DNA from: Usnea hakonensis
Taxonomy: Eukaryota > Ascomycota > Lecanoromycetes > Lecanorales > Parmeliaceae
DNA: 22,785 bases
Assembly (NCBI GenBank): GCA_013423325.1
Contig: BLJB01000143.1
Coordinates: 1 to 22,785, forward strand
Direction of reading: 5' to 3'
The notes under the pieces were generated by a model. The model was not told where the DNA came from. It made no database searches and was given only the letters and a program-made list of their open reading frames with translations. This document shows positions 8,612-20,063 of this stretch, piece after piece (position 1 is the first letter of the stretch; each line of letters begins with the position of its first letter). The position numbers and the translations under genes are program-made.

Positions 8612-9463
8612 ACTCGCTCCTTGGACGGGTCGATGTCGCCCCTTCGCCTAGTACAGGGGTAGCTACTGAAGAAGTAGATTGAGACAGTTCAATTTCTACG
8701 GGAATTGGGACGGACGGCCGGTCGTATTTTTACGGGCTTTTCTTTTCCTAGGTTCGCGAGCATGGTAGCCATAAAGAACCTTGCATCACTATTGATACCT
8801 AATTCACTTCTATTGAAAGACAAAGAGTTTATGGGGACTGGCATTGTGGCATAATCTGAGAGTTCCATATGAGAAATGCCATCCAGCTAGGACTCCTATT
8901 TGAGTTTGACTTTCTTGCGACGGTGTATCGTGCCAGGTGCTCATGGAAAGAGGCGTGTAATGCTCAAAAAAATACATGGTTGACATAGCTTAAGTACCCA
9001 GAAGATCTTGCCAGCACTAATGACGAATCCAGTGTTCCTGATCTCAATGCAGTTTTGTTGAATGCAAAGATATGGGCTCTGCATTTCCGTTTGCAGATTC
9101 CGGATACTGGCCGGCTTCTCCTCCTCGTCTGGTTACGGATTGGACTGCACTGTGGTTCTCATCTTCACTGTGAGCTTAGCAAGGCAGCATCGTAGTGTTG
9201 CTTGACACAGAAGGGTTAGGCTCCACATTTCTTGCATCTGCCCATGGTAATGAAAGATCACTACGTTGCTCTTTGAACAAAGACCCTGTATGTATGGTAT
9301 GAGTGTAGCATGAATTGTAGATAGAGACTCAGCTGCACTACTGGTGTATTTCGCTCCGCCACGGGGAGTCTGCAGGCACGCGGTCTTCACCAGACACAAG
9401 ACGCCGTCATCCTATCATGCACGCATTATGTACCGCGGGTTCCAAGTCTGAGAGCCCATCGCT
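8612..9463. other. Intergenic region between N2 and A2
   Basis: This 850 bp stretch includes the N2 promoter and the A2 3' region. The minus-strand frame 9133-9399 (88 codons) has no homology I recognise, no intron logic joining it to a neighbour and an uneven residue composition, so I leave it uncalled. Composition is normal, with CA and TG dinucleotides present, so this region escaped RIP. Confidence 0.4.
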
Positions 9464-10514
9464 CTACCCAACATTCTCACTTGACTGCGAGCTTGAAGAC
9501 TTTGGTGGTAGCTTCCGCGGCCTCAAGCGCTTCCTCCCCTTTCGTCCGCGCATCACCATTTCTTGGCCATCTTTCGTGTCCTCCAGATATGTCTCCCCTT
9601 GACAGATCGGATTGAGCCACCGGAAGAAAAGGTCCCTCTTCGCCTCAAAGTCCTGGGGTCTCACACGATTGTCTCTGCCTCCTGTATTCTCTTTTGCTTC
9701 GAAGCCATCGAATTGCTCAAACTTGCTGCATTTGATATCGAAAGTGGTTTCCTCGACATTGAAGTGGGCGATCATGATGCGGGCTCTAGCCCCGTGGATG
9801 GAGAGCAGGAGTACCTTGAAGCCTGTTAGCCACTTGGGCACGCAGTAAAGAGCCATTGGGTATGGATCTCACTGGAATGTTATGCATGCAGAGATCTTGT
9901 CGTGCAATGCTCCCTCTCATGCACCTCATCAGAATCAGAATCTCGCTCCGCTGAATGACTCCATCTCTTCCCTCGTCTCCGTGCCAGGCATAGACAAGCT
10001 GGTGAGGCTTGTCATCGTTGAAGAAGGCATATTCCAGAGTGAAAGGCACAGACGGGGGGAGTCTGTTTCCGACGTGAAGAGCCTTTTCGTACAGGTAAAG
10101 GTCACGAGCGCGCCAATGGGCCGAACCCTTCGGCCAATGAATGCCAACTCCATCGCTGGACGCCTTTGCCACATTAAGTTCTTCAAAGAATGTCGCGATC
10201 TGGAATGAGCATCGTTCGAAGTCAATCGTGTGACATGGGGGATCCGAATCTGGATAGTCGACGTCTTCGTATCGGGTGAAGGGTCCATGTGGCGCAGTCG
10301 GTCTGAGATTGGCAAACTCTCCTCTCTTCATGCATGCAAAATAGTCGTCTGTGCCGGCCAGATCCCAGTGTTGCAGCCGAATACTGATATCGCGCAAGAA
10401 ATGCTCGTCCAGGTAGACATCAGGAGATTTTTCCACGTAGCGAACCGCTTCTGAGAGCGCAACATGGATGTTGTGCGAGGTAACGCCAATTCTCCAGACA
10501 ATCTCTTCCTTCAT
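9464..10514 (-). CDS. Unknown protein A2, two exons, 330 aa
   Basis: Exon 1 is 10514-9873 and exon 2 is 9814-9464. The 58 bp intron (9872-9815) has a GTGAGA donor, a GCTAAC branch site and a CAAG acceptor; the nearer ACAG is too close to the branch and would break the frame. Splicing is phase 0-0. I prefer the ATG at 10514 (MKEEIVWRIG) over 10589, because the intervening bases read as a leader (CATCCCCACCATTTCC). There is no signal peptide or membrane segment. The C-terminal part has a helix beginning at E191, then P214-x4-S-I-x4-A-R-I-x2-A-x-F (to 232), the motif shared with A1, with the intron directly after P214 in both. The C-terminus is a basic, disordered tail (RGRKGRKRLRPRKLPPK, then Ser-rich), possibly nucleic-acid binding or nuclear. 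The family is unknown to me. It is the last intact gene before the RIP-saturated zone. Confidence 0.75.
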
Positions 10515-10790
10515 TTTTAAACTTGAAGCTTGATAAGAAGTTGGTGATTTGAAGAGGGAGGAAATGGTGGGGATGGATAAAGTAAACATATTTTATTAGT
10601 AAGCGCGGCGGCTAATCTCCATGACAACGGCTTTATGTTGTACAACGCTAAAATATGAGAAGTCCGCACCATCCAATTCCTCGGACGATGCCTTCAAACA
10701 CATTCTATGACATAGCCTCCGACAGGGTAGCCGGTATCCATGAATGAAGCCGAGTAGAGAGCTCAGCTCTCTATCCTTCAATACAACGTC
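10515..10790. promoter_or_regulatory. A2 promoter and border of the RIP zone
   Basis: This is the upstream region of A2. The minus-strand frame 10596-10781 (61 codons) is not convincing. CA and TG dinucleotides are normal up to about 10800 and then nearly vanish, so the border between the gene island and transposon DNA is within tens of bases of 10790. Confidence 0.45.
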
Positions 10791-13700
10791 GCTAGATCCA
10801 GGCTAATAACTAACGAGTTCTTCGAATTACCCCTAGCGAAGATAAAGGACATCGTCGCGTTATAGGAGTCATACTAGAACCACCTTAATAGTATATTCTA
10901 TAACCTAGCTAACGTAAAAATATATTTTAACTTAGTATTCGATATAACTAAAGAGAAGAAGGATAGATTAAGAGTAGCTATCTATATCTTAAAAAGGATC
11001 CCGCGAGCTAACTAGAAAATAGTATACCTCTTATAGTATATATAAATAATTCGAATTAAGATAATAAACTAAATTAGCGTAGCGACCCGTATCCTTTTTA
11101 TCTATAATATATATAATAGCCCCGATAACGACGATAGAATTAATAAGGTAACCCGAGTCCTTAGGGATACTACTATAAACGAACTAACCGCGGAGTACGT
11201 AATAGTTAGTAACTTTAATATCTATAGCCCTAAATAGGGAGATATAGGGATTTAAACTATATACCTAGGGAGAGCGTAAAAACTCTATAAAATAATTAAT
11301 AATTATAGCCTCTAACTCCTCCTTAAGAGAGGTACTATTACGAGGGAGGTACCGAGGTACCGCCTAAGTATAATCGACCTTATATTTAATATAAATAGGG
11401 TAGAAGAGATACTACTCTACTACCTAATCTACCCCCTAGGAAAAGAACTCGATAAAGGATCGGACTACTCCCTAATAGAGATAAATATAGACTTCTTATT
11501 CGAGGAGGCCGAGGAACCGTAACGCTAATACTAGTCTAAGATAAATATTAGCCTATTAAAAGATAAGACTCTAGAGTATCTCCCCACGATCCTATAGACC
11601 TCCTCTCTAATAAGAGTAACTACTAATAGCTTTATTAAATCGATAATTACGGTACTAGATATCGCGATCGAATAAGTAGTCCTCTAGACCCGAACTTTAT
11701 ATCACTCGAAATCGAATTTCTAGGGTAAATATAAAGAGGTAGTAGACCTTAAGAACCGCCTAAAAAGAGAAGTATTTCTAAGACCTAGAAAGAGTAGGAG
11801 CTACTAATCTATAAGAGAGATAATAGAACGCTACTAAGAGGTAAAGAGGTATATAAATATACTAGTAAAGCGTAATATTAAGAACGAATATCGCGAAAGA
11901 GTTACTTAAGTTATAGATAATATAGAAAAGGTATAGAAACTAGCGTACTAGATATATAATCGAGATACCCCCCCTAGTATATTTATACTACCTCTTAAAA
12001 GACTAGAAGATATCGCGGTTATATATAATCTAATAGAAAAGGTAACTATCCTAGCCGAGATCTTCTTTCTAGAACCCTCTAAAGCGGACCTATTAGATAT
12101 ATTAGAATACGAATACCCTACCTTAATTAATACTCCCCTAATAATAGAGAAGAAAGTCGTAAGAACTATAATAGTAATTTTAAATAATAAGGTAGTAGGA
12201 GTATTAGATATCTTAAATAAAATTATTAAGTTTACTCTATTCGTAATCGTAATATACCTTCTATAGCTATTTAACGCTTACCTTAAAATAAAATACTACT
12301 CGAAAGTATTCTAAAAATTAATAATAGTTACCTTAAAGAAGGTAGATAAAGAGGACTATATATCGCTAAAATTATAGAGACTAATAGTACTACTATATAC
12401 TATTAGGAAGTACTTAGAATCGGTTTTAGCTACTAGACTTAGCTATATAGTAGAGATCTATAATCTACTATTAGATACGTACTTCGGGGGGAGAAAGGCG
12501 AGATCGATAGAATTAGTAATATACGCGCTAGTCGAGTAGATCTATATAGCGTAGAAAAGGGACGAAGTAGTAACTATACTATTTCTAGATATCTCTAAAG
12601 TATTTAATAATATTTTCTATAAAAGACTAATTTATAATATAAAGAAAAGGAAAGTCCCTATAAGAATAGTTAACTATATCGCTAGCTTTATTTATAAAAG
12701 AAGTATAGAGCTTCGTTTACTAAACTAATTAATTAGCTAGTAGATAAGAATAGATATCCTCTAGGAATTACTACTATCTCTAATTCTATACCTATTCTAT
12801 AACTCCGATCTACTAGACTCGTTAATCGTAGTAAAGGTATAGACGTCGGGATATATTAATAACGTAGTATTTATTCGAATATTACTAATATTTAAAGAGA
12901 ACTACGCCGTAATAGAAAGAGATTACGAGATTATACTTAATTAGATATATAAGTACGCGTCTAAATTCGCCTCGATAAAGTACTAGCTTATCTACTTTAT
13001 AAGAGGTTAACGTAATACCGGGAATCTACTAGCGATTATCGCTACTATAATACTACTAGACGGGGGATCCCTCGTATCGCTAGAGATAGTTAAATATCTT
13101 AATATTATCTTTAATAGAGCCCTCTTATAGATACCCTAAATTAACTACCTCGAATATACTACCCTCTCTAGACTTAGAGCTATAATAGCTATCGCCGGAA
13201 GTAACTAGAGAATCTTAATTAGGGACCTCGCTAGAATCTATACTACCTATATCCTTCCCCTTATACTATATATAGCGTCGATATAGATACTAAATAACCT
13301 CTATAGAAATATAGTAGACTATAAGTATACGTAGATAAAACTACGAGCGGTATAGAAATAAGTAGCTAAGGTAGTATCGAGGGGAATTAAGCTTACCGCG
13401 AAGAAGGTTTTTAACACCGAGTTAGGCTTTACCCTAATCGAGATATAAACTAAGATAGCTACGAAAAATAAAGCGCTACGAATAATTATAGATCTAAGAG
13501 TATATATAATACCCGAGAGGCCCGTATATTAACTAAGGAGAAAGATAATAAAGATACTACTAGAAAGGATACTAGAGGATATTAATATCTAGCGTATTAA
13601 GATCTATTTACCTTTTATTAAACCTCTTTAGATAACCCCTATTCGAACCGAAATTGAAGACGAACTCTCGGTACTAGTATTATATAAACGACTATTAATA

Positions 13701-14172
13701 TAGACCCCTAGCTTAATATACTATACGAATAGATTAGGGATTAATAACTATATAGAATATACGACTATAAACCTAAAGATAGGGGTCTAGAAAGAATAAT
13801 ATATTAATCTCCTCTTAAAGTATATAGTATATATCTTAAAGGTTATTAATATTCTACTCGCCCTTAAGCTTATAGAGGATAAGCTAAAAAAATATCCCAA
13901 GATACTAATAATTATCTTTATAGATAATTAAGCCGCTATCTAAATAGTTATAAACCTAAAAGCTAAATTAGAATAGTTCGCGCTAAAGTAGATCCTCGAT
14001 AAAGTCTAAGAGCTTAGATTACTAATTATAATCTACTAGATCCTAGTATACGTCGGTATCCCGGGAAATAAAGCTACGGATAAGAGAGCTAAAAAGATAG
14101 TAAGAATTAGTATAATAAGGGCTAGATATAGATAGCTACTATAGATCCTAAAGTTACTTAGCTTACTAAAAA
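10791..14172 (+). mobile_element. RIP-dead Tad1-like LINE retrotransposon, truncated
   Basis: No ATG-initiated frame survives, but reading one + frame through the stops reveals the order of a LINE ORF2. An endonuclease-like NFNIYSPK lies at about 11211. The reverse transcriptase follows: FGGRKARS, LFLDISKVFNNI at 12579-12614, LILYLFYNSDLLDS near 12780-12820, and the catalytic box as GYINN at 12849-12863. RNase H-like IFIDN is at 13914-13928 and VGIPGNKATDKRAK at about 14052-14093. All four anchors are in the same frame, so no net indel occurred. Stops are almost all TAG/TAA, as RIP makes from Gln and Trp codons. The RT box YxDD has become YINN, both Asp lost in TpG contexts, so the enzyme is dead. 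ORF1 and the 5' end are missing, and the 3' part of ORF2 is cut off near 14172. Tad1-type elements are common fungal LINEs. Confidence 0.9.
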
Positions 14173-14395
14173 GTGTTAGGATACGTAATACGTCTTGGCG
14201 CTAGGCTAGCGCTAGCGCTAGCCTAAAGGGATCTCTACTTAAGACGAACTTCTTATATCTTAGATATTCTTTCTTTAGATTTAATATCTTATTACTATAT
14301 CTATATTATACTTTAAGTTTATATTAATTCTAATATTATATTAAATCTCCGTAAGTATATAATATTATATTAAAAATTTTCTTATACTAGATAAT
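14173..14395. mobile_element. Fragment of an unidentified element interrupting the LINE
   Basis: The LINE frame stops at a sharp change to TGTTAGGATACG, a typical TG-type LTR start. The fragment contains a GC-rich head with a long palindrome, then a very AT-rich tail ending at the ATAAT duplicated by the next insertion. The sequence resumes after 15841. It may be the 5' LTR of the Ty3/Gypsy element downstream or a separate remnant; I could not find a matching 3' copy. Confidence 0.35.
14202..14225. repeat. 24 bp perfect palindrome built on GCTAGC
   Basis: The stretch equals its own reverse complement over all 24 bases, with core GCTAGCGCTAGC. It would form a hairpin or cruciform. It contains CpG but no CpA or TpG, so it could not be changed by RIP. 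Confidence 0.85.
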
Positions 14396-14555
14396 TGTCA
14401 CGGAATATCAAATGACTGGTATCATATAATATGGAATGGTAATAATGTATATAGAAGAAAGAGTATCTATAGGAAGAATCCTCCTCATGGTGCGCGCCAA
14501 GCCTCGCTAAGCCCTATGAGGCTCCGCACATATCCTGTAGAGGATATCCGTAACA
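14396..14555. repeat. Left LTR, 160 bp
   Basis: It begins TGTCACGGAATATCA and ends GGATATCCGTAACA. It differs from the right copy by about six transitions and one single-base gap (AAA versus AA near 14411). The transitions are C/T or G/A, and several fit CA/TA or TG/TA changes, consistent with light RIP or ageing. Confidence 0.9.
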
Positions 14556-15366
14556 AGTGCCCGCAAAAAAGAAAAAAGGCCATGCCCCCATAGCTATTAG
14601 CGATAGCGAGGTGGTGACGGTAAGGTAGTGGTGATAGTGGTGCTGTGCCTTATTATGCTAGGTTGGCAATGGTGTATATAGTGTAGAAATAAGAAAATCG
14701 CTGAAAATAAGTGCTTTTGGTACCTGCTTCTCCGCATGCAGATCACGAATCCATATAATCTAAATTCAAATCCAAATCCATGAAAACAAGCCGAATGGCG
14801 CATTATCCGAGGTATTACCAAATCGAAACTGATTTGGTAGGGCTAAATCCTAGCCAATAATAGTGCTTCTACTAATGCCTACTCGGTATCCTCCTTAGTT
14901 AATAACTGGTCATTCTAATTGCCTTCCTCCTGTAGTGATTTATCCTTCGCCTAAGGCTTCCATACTTGCCATATACCTAATATAGCCGAATTTGGTGTTA
15001 AGTATAAGGCCGAGAATTAAGGCATGCTGGTAAATTCCATTGCTGAGGCGTGCAGCTTGGTCTCTAGAAAATGGTATGGTGTACAGGCGTGGGATCGTGG
15101 AGAGGGTACTCTTATTGGCAAGTATGCTATTACCATGCTTCGTGGTAGTCTCCGTAATGGTCTCCGTATTATCCTCTATAGTGGCCTGGTACAGTGGCAA
15201 TTGCTCTTTCTGGTGTAGTGGCTATTGCTCTTGCTTCTCCGCAATGATCTCCGTGTTTTCTTCCAAATTTGCCTCCTCTTTCAGTGCCTCTTACGGAGTA
15301 GGCGGAGTCGGTGGAGTGGTTATTGATATCGATAGGCCTAGTAAAAGGGTCGATTCGTAAATAACT

Positions 15367-15474
15367 ACTAGTCGTTAATATAGGTATACCGTCTGGTAAG
15401 GTACTAGCCGTTAATATAAATATGCCGTCTGGTAAGGTACTAGTCGTTAATATAGGTATACCGTCTAGTAGGGT
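15367..15474. repeat. Three tandem copies of a 36 bp unit inside the TRIM-like element
   Basis: Copies start at 15367, 15403 and 15439 with a few substitutions between them (for example TAGTCG versus TAGCCG). On the minus strand the unit encodes a 12-residue repeat, TLPDGIPILTTS, in frame in all three copies. The multiple-of-three length suggests expansion under coding constraint, or chance. Confidence 0.85.
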
Positions 15475-15682
15475 CCTTCTAAATGCGTTAAATCCGATAG
15501 CCGCAATAAAGTATGTCAAATGGTACTCGATAACTGTGAGTGTATGAGAGGACCGGCTTGGAGCGTTACACTATTAGGTGTTGATATAGGCTTTACGTAT
15601 TACTAAATAGTTGATCTACTGGATCTCTATCGCTGTCTATGTAAGAGACTATTACAATAGTAACCGTAGTGTTACTACTATC

Positions 15683-15841
15683 TGTCACGGAATATCAATG
15701 ACTGGTATTATATAATACAGAATGGTAATAATATATATAGAAGAAAGAGTATCTACAGGAAGAATCCTCCTCATGATGCGCGCCAAGCCTCGCTAAGCCC
15801 TATGAGGCTCCGCACATATCCTGTAGAGGATATCCGTAACA
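15683..15841. repeat. Right LTR, 159 bp
   Basis: Direct repeat of 14396-14555 with the same TG...CA termini, followed at once by the second ATAAT copy. Confidence 0.9.
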
Positions 15842-17343
15842 ATAATAGTTATTGTCTATAAAGAAGTAGCTAGAGGTAGTCCTCTCTAGCCTTCTATTAG
15901 ATCTATAGCTCGTAGCTAGCGAGCGTAAAAGAACTAGATACTATAGAGCTCGTTTACTAGCGAGTAAGATTAAAAGAAGTAGTATATTAAACTCTAGAAT
16001 ACCTATCTTTTCTTAATATCTAGTCCCCCTTCGATAATAAAGGATTATAGAATAAAGAAATTTTTTTAATACTAGACTTTACTAAATATATACCGGCTTC
16101 TTTATATTTATAATATTTTAATATAAGGCTAAAGATCGCTTTACTTTCTTTAAATATAAGTATACGTTACTCTAAGACTTATAATTATTCTATAACTTTC
16201 TTTCTTTTCCTTTTTTCTTTAAGCTCCCCGAATAGTATTACCTCCTTCTATCGATAAACGAATAGATTTGAAGCTTATCTATAAGATTAAAGAAAAGTTC
16301 TAGGATTATATATAATAGAAGTAGATCTTATAGAATTAATTAGAAACTTCTAGTTCTAATTAATAATAGATTTCCGACTCGGAATAATTTATTATAGAGA
16401 CTTATCTAGATCTATCTCTATTATTATTAATTACTCTACTACTAAACGTTTCTAGTTAAACGAGAAAGTAGGATAAAGGAAAGAATAATACTAATACTAT
16501 TACGAATATTCTCGATAATATTAGTAAGTACCTAAATATATCTAATTTAATAAAGCGTATAGCGGGCTATAGGCGCGAAACGTTCTCTATATTCTATAAG
16601 GATAATAAAGGAGATATTATAATTATTAATATAATTACGAATTTTAAGCGTATCTATAATATAAACCTCTATAGTATTCTAAATACTTTATAAGTTTTAT
16701 ATAATAATTTATAAGACTACTTTAATACTTTATATAAGTTTAAGGAGCTAAAAAAATATATTATCTCGATTAAAAATAAATACTAGCTATCTTAATAAGT
16801 AAATATTTATTTATTAGAAAATAACGCGACCTTTTAGTAAGAGATTAAGAATAACTTTACTAATAAAGCCTATTAATCGTTCTAAGATAGAATTAGAGAA
16901 CTCGAAAAATAAATTTATACTCTTAATTTATATTCTATTATTTAAGTTAAAGTATAGTCTACTATCCCTTCTAACTAGAATAGAGGCTAATCTACTACTC
17001 TATCTAACTTAAATAGAAGCTAAACTATTACTCTATTTAATTAAACTTATCTATCTCTAAAGCTCTCGGATCTTTTTTAACTAATCGATAGTAACTCCTC
17101 GACTTAGATCGAGTAATATTATTTAATCTAGTTTAAAATATACTAAAATACTAATTATTTCCGGGATATTATTATTCGAGTAGATTACGTTTTTAGCCGT
17201 TTAGATAGAAAAGTCTAGAGGCTAATTAAATTATATATTAAGTTTAGTTCTAATAACCCTTTTACTAACGTTATTAAAATCTACGAGAAGCTCTAGAGTA
17301 TATTTAATAATCTAGATTATATAAAGAATCTTTATTAGTTTTA

Positions 17344-17453
17344 TGTCACGAACAAGTAGTGTGTTAGTGGAGGACCCCTGCCTTAGCGGGGTCCGGGGCT
17401 CTTTTTGGGCCGCTGGCCAAGCGGTTAGGGTGCTACCACCCCTTTCCGCAACA
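17344..17453. mobile_element. 110 bp TG...CA insert with tRNA-like A box
   Basis: A GC-rich, little-mutated insert in the gag region of the RIP-dead Gypsy element. It begins TGTCACGA, ends CCGCAACA and is flanked by TTTTA on both sides (17339-17343 and 17454-17458), a 5 bp target duplication. Inside are a hairpin GGACCCC (17372-17378) / GGGGTCC (17388-17394) and TGGCCAAGCGG (17414-17424), which fits the pol III A-box pattern of Leu/Ser tRNAs; no B box follows. The termini argue for a tiny solo LTR, the A box for a SINE-like origin. The + frame 17343-17549 across it is incidental. Confidence 0.7.
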
Positions 17454-20063
17454 TTTTATAATACTCTAGTTATAGGAAGCGAGCCTTTTTATAAATTCTT
17501 TATTAAATTTTACTCTTTAGCTAAGAATCTTAAATATTTCGAGAGCTAAATCTTATAAGATCTTAAGGAGAAGATCTCTAAATATTTTAATACGTAGCTC
17601 AAATACTTCTATATTAATAAGGAGTTATTTACTATTACGAAAGACTATCTTATTTAGATTAATAATATTTATCGTACTATATAACTAACCTTCGATACTA
17701 AAGAGTCTAAGTAGAATAGACCTCGAAAAATAAATTATAAATAGTATAGTTTTATCGCTATCTATATACCTATAGTTACTATTACTAGTAATAGGAGTAT
17801 TAATAATAGAAAAAAATCTTTCCTAAACTATTAGATATATAGTTTACTAGAATATCTCGCTATTTTCTATAATAACGGTACTAAGCTATCTACTATATTA
17901 AAAGTTTAAATATCTACTAAGTCCTAACCCGCCTAGCTAGTTAAGGTAAACGAGATTATTAATATTAATATTAAAGAACCCGAAGAGGAGCTATCTTTAA
18001 AGAACTTAAAAAATTAATTATTTTCTCTATTAATATAATAGAGTAGAAGGTAGTCCTTTTAAGCGTAATAATTATATAAGACCCGATTTACGCTAAGCCT
18101 AACCTCTTCTCTAAGGAAGAATTTATTATTATAGGAACCTTAGAGTCTTAGAAAGTACTCTTCGAGTTAGACCTCCTTATTAATACCGGTTATAGTACTT
18201 ACTCTATTATTAATACTAAGATCGCGGATAATATAATTAATTAATTAGAAATAGTACCTCTCCCTTTATCTAAGCCTAAGTTAATCTATAGATATAATAG
18301 TACTATTTAAGATAAGTCTATTACTTATATAATCGCCTTTATTTTAAATCTTAGTAACTATTACGAGTATCTATACTCTATACTTATTATAAATTATAAA
18401 TAAGCGGTTATCCTCGATAAGCTATAAATAAATAAGTATAAAATAACCTTCGATATAATAAAGAATATTATTAACTTCCCCTCTAGTACCTTAATCTATA
18501 ATATCCGGTTATAGATATCTTCTCTAATAACTATTACTTACGAGAAGTCTTTTTAATAGCTAATATTAAAGCTTTTTAAGAAAGTTCCTAAACTATTATT
18601 ATATTCTAAAAAAGATAATTCCGTAATTAACTTCTTATACGTAGGAGCCGCTATATATAGTACTCTAATATATAATCGGGATATTTAAACTTTTACTCTA
18701 TTAATATAAAATATTAATAGAGAACTAGTATATAAAGCTTACTCCCGAATAGAAGCTCTTTATATTAATTTAGTTAGTACTATATAAAAAGATATTCTAC
18801 GCTAACTATCTAAAGAATACTATAAGTTTATAGATATATTTAATTAGAGTAAAGTTAATAAGTTACCTCCTTATTAATTAGTAGATTATAAGATCGAGCT
18901 TCTATCTAAAAGTAAGTTATTAAAGAGTTACCCTTATTCTATATCGGCTTTTAAGCTCTAGAAAATTAAGAAGTACTTTAAAAAGAACCTTTCTAAAGGC
19001 TTTATTACTCTAAACTAGATACCCTACTCTTTATTAATTCTATTTATACTAAAAAAGAACGATAATCTATAATTCTATATTAACTACTAAAAGCTAAACG
19101 CGCTTACTAAAAGGAATCGCTACCCGCTACCCCTAGTTAAGAAGGTTATTAGAAAGCTCTAAAGATATAAGTACCTAATAAAGCTTAATATTATCTTCGC
19201 GTTTAATAAACTCCGTATATCTTCTAATAGTAAAGACCTAATAACGTTTATAATAACCCTTAATATCTATAAGTATCGCGTACTTTTGTTCGGCCTTACT
19301 AATAGTCCCTCCTTATTCTAATAGTATATTAATAATATACTATTTAAGTTCTTAGACGACTTCTATTAGGTATATCTAGACGATATCTTAATTTATAGTA
19401 AGATAAAGAAGAAATATCGCGAGTACGTTAGTAAAGTCTTAGATAAACTTCGTAATATTAGCCTCTAAATTAATATTAAAAAATACGAATTCGATATTAT
19501 AGAGACTATATTCCTCGATATTATTATTTTAAGATAAGGACTTTATATAGATCTATTAAAGATTTAAGCTATAATTAATTAGAAATAGTTTATTAACCTT
19601 AAGAAAAGCTAAGCTTTTATAGACTTTATTAATTTCTATTATCGCTTTATATATAACTTTTTAAAGATCGTAAAGCTACTCGCTAACCTTATATATAAAG
19701 ATAAACCTTTTATATAGTCGGAAGCTTATATATAAGTATTTAAAATACTAAAAGCCGCGGTAATTTCTACCCTAATATTATAATATTTTAACCTATAAAA
19801 GTAAGCGATTCTAGAGATCAATACTTCTAATTTCGTTACTAGGGGTATACTATCTTAGTTCGATAATAATAGAATCCTATACTTTATTATATATTATAGT
19901 AAGAGTATAATTATTATTAAGTATAATTATTATATCTATAATAAAGAACTCTTTACGATTATTAGATATTTCGAATAATAGTATTTTAAATTAGAATTTA
20001 TTAAACTCCTAATTTAAATCTTTACTAATTATTAAGCCTTAATAACCTTTATAACTACTAAAG

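Larger units (their letters stand above)
14396..15841. mobile_element. TRIM-like non-autonomous LTR element, 1446 bp
   Basis: Two near-identical direct repeats (14396-14555 and 15683-15841) begin TGTCACGG and end CCGTAACA and are flanked by a 5 bp target duplication ATAAT (14391-14395 and 15842-15846). This is the full signature of an LTR retrotransposon insertion. The 1127 bp interior has no gag, protease, RT or integrase that I can recognise, so it must rely on enzymes from elsewhere. Minus-strand frames (15169-15519, 14940-15200, 14597-14821) overlap in different frames and may be remnants of one coding region. No clear primer-binding site or polypurine tract tells the orientation. The interior keeps many CA and TG dinucleotides, so it escaped the saturating RIP of its surroundings and probably arrived later. 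Confidence 0.85.

Noticed and set aside
9133..9399. 88-codon minus frame
   Set aside because: I see no family resemblance, splice partner or convincing start; it lies in the A2 3' flank.
10596..10781. 61-codon minus frame upstream of A2
   Set aside because: It is short, featureless and at the border of transposon DNA.
15367..15474. CRISPR-like array
   Set aside because: The units are contiguous with no spacers, so this is a simple tandem repeat in a eukaryotic element.
17343..17549. 68-codon plus frame
   Set aside because: It exists only because the 110 bp insert brings an ATG into RIP-mutated Gypsy DNA.
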